Position numbers and translations under genes: made by a program. Below are positions 59,766-64,000 of a DNA stretch of 64,000 nt, in pieces (positions within the stretch are counted from its first letter, which is position 1; every line of letters starts with the position of its first letter). The DNA comes from Gilliamella sp. N-G2 (GTDB lineage: Bacteria; Pseudomonadota; Gammaproteobacteria; Enterobacterales; Orbaceae), in assembly GCF_002142215.1 (NCBI RefSeq), contig NZ_NAST01000010.1, forward strand, positions 28,082 to 92,081, in the 5' to 3' direction. Under the pieces are notes generated by a model. The model had not been told where the DNA came from, ran no database searches, and was given only the letters and a program-made list of their open reading frames with translations.

Positions 59766-60932
59766 TTAGTTATTATTGTTATTATTGTTATTATTGTTAC
59801 TTTGTTCAACATCAGCACTAACTTTAAGTTTAAAGCCTTGGATACCAGCTTTGAACCCACCTTGATCTTTATGCATCTCACTATATACACTATTGTGTTT
59901 TACTTCGGCATCTTTACTACCCAAGAAAATTGTTTTATGAGTAGCATCACTGCTGTCTAGACCTACCGTAACTACGTCGGTCGCTGTTGCCGGGTCATTA
60001 CTACTTGAGCCATCATCATTGGTTACAGCAGTACCCTCTAACGTCCAAGTATATACGTGAGAATCAGTTTTATCTAAATCGCCAGCACTCCAATCAGGAC
60101 TTGTTGCTGTAGAATGTTCATCTTTCTTCTCCCATACGGTTACAGTTAACTTATCACCATATTTAGGCGTTTTCTTAGCTAGTTCATCCGTTGTTTTAGG
60201 TGCTGCTAAGTTTACAGTCCAATCTACCTTACCTTCACTATCCATTTTGAAAATACCAATAGATGTAGCATCAGACTCAATCGGCCCTATTGGGTTGTCA
60301 GGATCTGTCTTACCAGGACCTTCATCACCACCACCAGGGTTGTCTGGTTTTTTGTCATCTGTTCCTGGATTTTTATTACTCCAAATATCAGCTATATTTA
60401 ACCACTGGTTTGCATTTGGATTACCAAATTTAGTTTTTTCTTGAAGTTGTATACCTACTCTTTCAGCACCAGCCATTGATTGTGTAATTCTGAAGTAGAA
60501 ATGTCCATTCTCACCAGTGTTATCTGTGGTAATAACAACATCATCAACTTTTTCCCAGTCAACTGTACTCCAACTCTCTCCTGCTTTTGGTCTAGATTTT
60601 TGAACCCAAACACTTACTGTTTTTCCAACTACGTTATCTGGATCCGTATCGCCATCAAGATCTTTTAACACATAAGAAATATGAACATAATCACCAACTA
60701 CAGCTTTTTTATCCTTACCTTTAGCTACTGAGTTAGCAGCTGAATCACCAGTAATTTTAAGGGATACAGTATGTTCTACGGCATCATCTTTATCGCTTGA
60801 ATAAATACTAGGAGCATTACCTAATATTGATTCCGCCGTAGTTGTAGGATTTAATCCTGCATAAGCACCACTTGCAGCGTAGCCGGCTAAAAATAAGCCT
60901 ATTGCAATTTTTTTTACTGTTAAATTTTTCAT
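59766..60932 (-). CDS. SinI-like secreted protein associated with the inverse autotransporter
   Basis: The 388-residue protein has a signal peptide (cleavage near AYAGL) and two Ig-like domains joined by a Pro/Gly/Asp-rich linker (NPGTDDKKPDNPGGG, about residues 186-217). Each domain has a pattern VGDYVHISYVL or YGDKLTVTVWE followed by tryptophan-rich strands. It ends in ten asparagines coded by 9-base repeats. Its place directly after an intimin-like gene matches the SinH-SinI arrangement of Salmonella, where SinI is a small partner; the assignment is by context and general layout. It has no cysteine, lipobox or sortase signal, so the mode of surface attachment is unknown. Confidence 0.6.
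   Translation of the reverse strand: MKNLTVKKIAIGLFLAGYAASGAYAGLNPTTTAESILGNAPSIYSSDKDDAVEHTVSLKITGDSAANSVAKGKDKKAVVGDYVHISYVLKDLDGDTDPDNVVGKTVSVWVQKSRPKAGESWSTVDWEKVDDVVITTDNTGENGHFYFRITQSMAGAERVGIQLQEKTKFGNPNANQWLNIADIWSNKNPGTDDKKPDNPGGGDEGPGKTDPDNPIGPIESDATSIGIFKMDSEGKVDWTVNLAAPKTTDELAKKTPKYGDKLTVTVWEKKDEHSTATSPDWSAGDLDKTDSHVYTWTLEGTAVTNDDGSSSNDPATATDVVTVGLDSSDATHKTIFLGSKDAEVKHNSVYSEMHKDQGGFKAGIQGFKLKVSADVEQSNNNNNNNNNN
59769..59798 (-). repeat. 9-bp tandem repeat coding the poly-Asn tail
   Basis: On the plus strand GTTATTATT is repeated three times and ends with GTT, directly next to the stop codon. On the coding strand this is AACAATAAT repeated, giving ten Asn. Gain or loss of a unit keeps the frame and changes tail length by three residues. 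Confidence 0.9.
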
Positions 60933-61009
60933 GTTTAACTTCCTATTTTCTTTAATAAATTAATATGTTGTATTTATATAAATACACCACTTTTGTTGGT
61001 GTTCCCACA

Positions 61010-61042
61010 TGATTATTTAAGATAAATCATCCTAAATAATCA
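61010..61042 (-). other. Hairpin between the inverse autotransporter and SinI-like genes
   Basis: TGATTATTTA (61010-61019) and TAAATAATCA (61033-61042) pair perfectly, with an inner GAT/ATC extension after one mismatch. It begins 15 bases after the upstream stop and lacks a T-run on the minus strand. It may stabilise the upstream mRNA or limit readthrough into the SinI-like gene. A second short pair, ACACCA/TGGTGT near 60984-61002, lies closer to the SinI-like start. Confidence 0.5.
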
Positions 61043-61056
61043 AAACCTTTCAATTT

Positions 61057-63732
61057 TTAATTAACAATAACTTGTAGTTTAAAGCCTTGATCCCCTGCAC
61101 ATGCTTTTGGTGAGGCAGTTATTGGTTCCCATCTTACATATGAAGGCGCTTTTTCATCCTTATCTATACTTGTACCTAAATATGCATAACTATCTGTACT
61201 AATTGCTCTAATCTTATAATGTGCATTTTCCCCCATACTTACGTTAAACCATGGTCCATCAGGAGCATCTTGGAAGCTAGGTAAGACCGTCTCTGAATCA
61301 GGGCAAGCCAAATTATTAGAACCAACTAGAGACCATACAACGAATGGGTCAGGGATTTCGTTTCCATCTAGTGTATAAGCTCTGACAAAATATTCCTCAC
61401 CCACTCTCCATTCGTTCGGACCATTTGGACTAAATACAAGATAAGAACCTTTTTGACTAGCCACTAATACATTATCACTTCGATAAACTTCAATTTTACC
61501 CGCTTGGCCACCACTAAAATAAACTTTTGCACGGTTAAAAGATTGATTATATGATTCTAATTTAGCAGAAAAATCCACTACACCTGTAATATTTGAAGCA
61601 ACATCAATAGTGTAAGTATCACCAATCACTTCAGTGCCAACAGCCGTTGTCGCATTACTAGATAACTGCTGACCCTTCTTTACTTTTTCAAATGATTTAA
61701 CAATTACACAAGGATCTTGTGACGGGCAAGCTTTTATATTCCCAGATGTTCCATCAATTAAATTCACTGATTTACCATTACTAGTTGCTGTCCATATGTT
61801 TGTAACCGATGATTCAAATGTACTAGCAATACTATCCATTAGTTTGTCATCAGAAAAGCCTACATAATCATCAGCTAAACCTCTATTACTTATTCCATCT
61901 TTTGGCATTACTAAAGTTGCTAATACTGTCACTGCACTTAGACCATCAGCTGGAGCCTCAACTTCAACACTGTGTTTACCAAGTTTATCAATAGCCCAAA
62001 CGCCAACTTTACGAAGTTCCGTGTTTGGTAACACTTCAAACGAAACAGAATTAGATGTTGCGGATTTACCGCTATTATCTGTAACAGTCACAGATAATGA
62101 ATAAACACCATTAGTACTTACAGGTTGTCTTTGTCCATTTACATCTAAGTATCTAGGAGCGACAATCTTCCAATTATTAATATCATTTGCGGGATTAGCC
62201 CATGAAGAAGATATACATGTACCAATGGTAGAGCATAAGAAACCACCTCCATTGTCTATATCTTGCATATTACCAGACCATTCTAAATTAGCCACTCCTT
62301 TGGCATTGTGAAGTCCTATAGTAATATTAGATATTGAGCCTTCTATCAATTTAACTGATTCTAAGCCTAAATCGACAGTCATTCGTTTATCTTTATATTC
62401 AAGAACTATATAGTTATTACGATCAACTAAATCATAGCGACTGCCTTTTAATGAACGTGCTGTCTGTACCATATCTGGATCTAGTTGGTCTTTTAAAGGA
62501 GTACCGATACGGTAATTCATAGTTAATTCTGCAGTTGTTGCTTTCTTGTTATCTTGTCCTCGTTTATGTTGAGCTTTAATTGTAAATAAAGGAACTGGAG
62601 TGTAATCAAAGCCAACAGTTACAGCTCTAGGATCTTTTTGTAAGTTATCTTTACCAAATAATGCAACTTTATCACCAAAATATTGTTCATACATCAATGA
62701 TGCGCCTAGATGAGGATATTGCGGTAAATAGCCCTGAAAACGTATATCAAAACCTTTAGCAGCCCTTTCTAAGTAATCATCAAAATCTCTTGAATCTTTC
62801 CAGTCCGATAAAGGATGATAATAGTTAGCTGCAAATTTCATGTAATCGCTCCATGCCTCTGCACCAATACCTAATCGATTATGTGCACGTTGAAAGTCAT
62901 GATCGAAGAACACATTATATCCAAGTAACCATTTCTTATCAGCAATATCCCAACGTTGACCAATACCAATATTACCTATGCGACGATTATGTTCATATTC
63001 TTGGAATGAAATTTGGCTAAATATCAACATATCCTCGGTGTCAATCCAAGGACTAAATAATTTTAAATTTACGTTGTTAAATTGACCTTTATCACTTAAG
63101 TCAAACTGTAATTGTGCCGTACCGAAACGCCCTAAAAAATCTTGTGCAGCATTACGAACTGGATCAACCACTTGAGATTTAACACCATTTCGTACATAAC
63201 TTTCAGCATAGTCTTTACCCTTATCCTTTAAATGGCCTGATATACCACCATTGTCTGAAGAAGTTATCTTTTTCCAATCTTGAGTAGAGAGTGTTTGTAA
63301 TGTTGAAGCAACTTGAGTAGCTAAAGCATCTTTATCTTGTTGTACGTTATAATTATTATCAGAACTTAGTTTAGGTAAATTAGCATGTTTATCTTGTTTA
63401 TCATTATCAATCTTAATAGCAGGTAATAAAGGAGAATTTTCAGGTAAAACTAAACGCTCACCAACGTCTACAACATCTTTTTTATCAAGACGACCAGCAT
63501 TCATCGCACGTAATTCAGAAATAGAAATACTACTCAACAAAGCAATTTGGTAAAGACTACGCTGCTGATTGTTAATCATTTCTCGAGCTTTAGTACCATT
63601 TTTTAATTCTATTATTTTATTGCTATCGATAGCATTCGAAGATGCATCCGGATCACTAGCATAAGCACTATGCAATCCTAAAATTGCGATTACGAAAGCT
63701 GAGATAATTTTTAAATTAAGACCATTTCTCAT
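61057..63732 (-). CDS. Inverse autotransporter adhesin (intimin/invasin/SinH type)
   Basis: The 891-residue protein has a signal peptide (cleavage near AYASD), a degenerate LysM-like segment (QIALLSSISISELRAMN, about 60-98), a linker helix, and the inverse autotransporter barrel from about 195 to 425 (GTAQLQFDL, LKLFSPWIDTEDMLIFSQ, GIGQRWDIADKKWLLGYNVFFDHDF, RLGIGAEAWSDYMKFAANYYH). The passenger then holds Ig-like modules and several cysteine pairs, ending KACAGDQGFKLQVIVN. Such proteins insert through BAM with the passenger exported at the C-terminal side and mediate adhesion. It is longer than Salmonella SinH (about 730). AAGGAA precedes the ATG. It is probably co-transcribed with the SinI-like gene. 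Confidence 0.88.
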   Translation of the reverse strand: MRNGLNLKIISAFVIAILGLHSAYASDPDASSNAIDSNKIIELKNGTKAREMINNQQRSLYQIALLSSISISELRAMNAGRLDKKDVVDVGERLVLPENSPLLPAIKIDNDKQDKHANLPKLSSDNNYNVQQDKDALATQVASTLQTLSTQDWKKITSSDNGGISGHLKDKGKDYAESYVRNGVKSQVVDPVRNAAQDFLGRFGTAQLQFDLSDKGQFNNVNLKLFSPWIDTEDMLIFSQISFQEYEHNRRIGNIGIGQRWDIADKKWLLGYNVFFDHDFQRAHNRLGIGAEAWSDYMKFAANYYHPLSDWKDSRDFDDYLERAAKGFDIRFQGYLPQYPHLGASLMYEQYFGDKVALFGKDNLQKDPRAVTVGFDYTPVPLFTIKAQHKRGQDNKKATTAELTMNYRIGTPLKDQLDPDMVQTARSLKGSRYDLVDRNNYIVLEYKDKRMTVDLGLESVKLIEGSISNITIGLHNAKGVANLEWSGNMQDIDNGGGFLCSTIGTCISSSWANPANDINNWKIVAPRYLDVNGQRQPVSTNGVYSLSVTVTDNSGKSATSNSVSFEVLPNTELRKVGVWAIDKLGKHSVEVEAPADGLSAVTVLATLVMPKDGISNRGLADDYVGFSDDKLMDSIASTFESSVTNIWTATSNGKSVNLIDGTSGNIKACPSQDPCVIVKSFEKVKKGQQLSSNATTAVGTEVIGDTYTIDVASNITGVVDFSAKLESYNQSFNRAKVYFSGGQAGKIEVYRSDNVLVASQKGSYLVFSPNGPNEWRVGEEYFVRAYTLDGNEIPDPFVVWSLVGSNNLACPDSETVLPSFQDAPDGPWFNVSMGENAHYKIRAISTDSYAYLGTSIDKDEKAPSYVRWEPITASPKACAGDQGFKLQVIVN

Positions 63733-64000
63733 CTTAATTATTCCTTATATTCCCTAGACAAATTTAATAATGATATTATAAGTTTAATTATTACAACTTT
63801 GTCATTATTGGTTGTGATTATTCATCAATTTTTTAATTAATTTCTATGTTTTTAAATCACTTTTTTATTATATTAAAACTTCTTTACAAAAAAGAAAATT
63901 TAATAGGATCATATTACAAAAAAGTCATTTATCAAAATATTTTATTATTTTTTTTGACTTTTCTTTGTAAAGATATTTTTTTTTGTTATTTATCATTATA
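63733..64000. promoter_or_regulatory. AT-rich upstream region of the inverse autotransporter gene
   Basis: No gene is seen up to the window end. On the minus strand a consensus TATAAT (complement of 63775-63780) lies about 45 bases before the adhesin ATG, with ATGACA about 19 bases further upstream. The region is extremely AT-rich with long T-runs, the kind of DNA often bound by H-NS-like proteins. Confidence 0.4.

Noticed and set aside
59769..59798. CRISPR-like repeats
   Set aside because: These are contiguous 9-base units within a coding sequence without spacers. No CRISPR array or cas gene was seen anywhere in the window.
63813..63828. CRP-like site TGTGA upstream of the inverse autotransporter gene
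   Set aside because: The second half-site (ATCAA where TCACA is expected) does not match.

Overview
The window is an AT-rich gammaproteobacterial chromosome segment. Many proteins align closely with Enterobacterales orthologues (MukFEB, OxyR, FabR, CRP, PntAB, ClpP/ClpX/Lon, BamA, LptD), the tmRNA tag is ANDENYALAA, and many operons are shorter than their E. coli counterparts. Together these features suggest an Orbaceae-type insect-gut symbiont such as Gilliamella. That placement is inference from composition and gene content; no search was run.

Layout. 1-4.4 kb: the end of mprF with its AcvB/VirJ-type partner, a DMT exporter, ghrB and the tmRNA gene ssrA. 4.4-11 kb: an accessory stretch directly downstream of ssrA. 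It holds a decayed MFS transporter, an EVE-type McrB/McrC modified-DNA restriction pair, and a MerR regulator divergent from an unusual LepA/EF4-like GTPase, with a MerR-type palindromic operator between them. 11-17.7 kb: the mukFEB condensin operon, with a perfect NrdR-box-like palindrome upstream. 18-21.7 kb: a nucleoside salvage operon (HTH-ribokinase fusion, nucleoside hydrolase, MFS transporter). 22-25 kb: pntAB transhydrogenase. 25-28 kb: a secreted alpha/beta hydrolase, fabR and oxyR. 28-37 kb: pcnB, apparently initiated at AUU as in E. coli, then lptD-surA-rsmA-apaH and sppA. 37-43.5 kb: a YejM/PbgA-like sulfatase-fold membrane protein, ybhL, moaCDE, priA and a ComEA-like HhH protein. 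43.6-51.6 kb: the proteostasis cluster tig-clpP-clpX-lon-ppiD, with a heat-shock promoter in front of lon. 51.7-58.6 kb: the envelope operon uppS-cdsA-rseP-bamA-skp-lpxD. 58.6-59.6 kb: crp and yheU. 59.7-64 kb: an inverse autotransporter (SinH/intimin type) with a downstream SinI-like secreted partner ending in ten asparagines.

How the genes fit together. Outer-membrane biogenesis is heavily represented: LptD, SurA, BamA, Skp, LpxD, RseP, PpiD and YejM. The inverse autotransporter at the right end would depend on this SurA/Skp/BamA route. Relative to E. coli, several operons have lost members: pdxA and apaG from the lptD-apaH cluster, hupB between lon and ppiD, moaA/moaB from the moa operon, and fabZ-lpxA after lpxD. 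No CRISPR array, rRNA, tRNA, insertion sequence or integrase was seen. The most unusual elements are the MerR/LepA-like pair, the HTH-ribokinase fusion with its own internal ribosome binding site, and the YejM homologue that keeps metal-binding residues missing from the E. coli protein.
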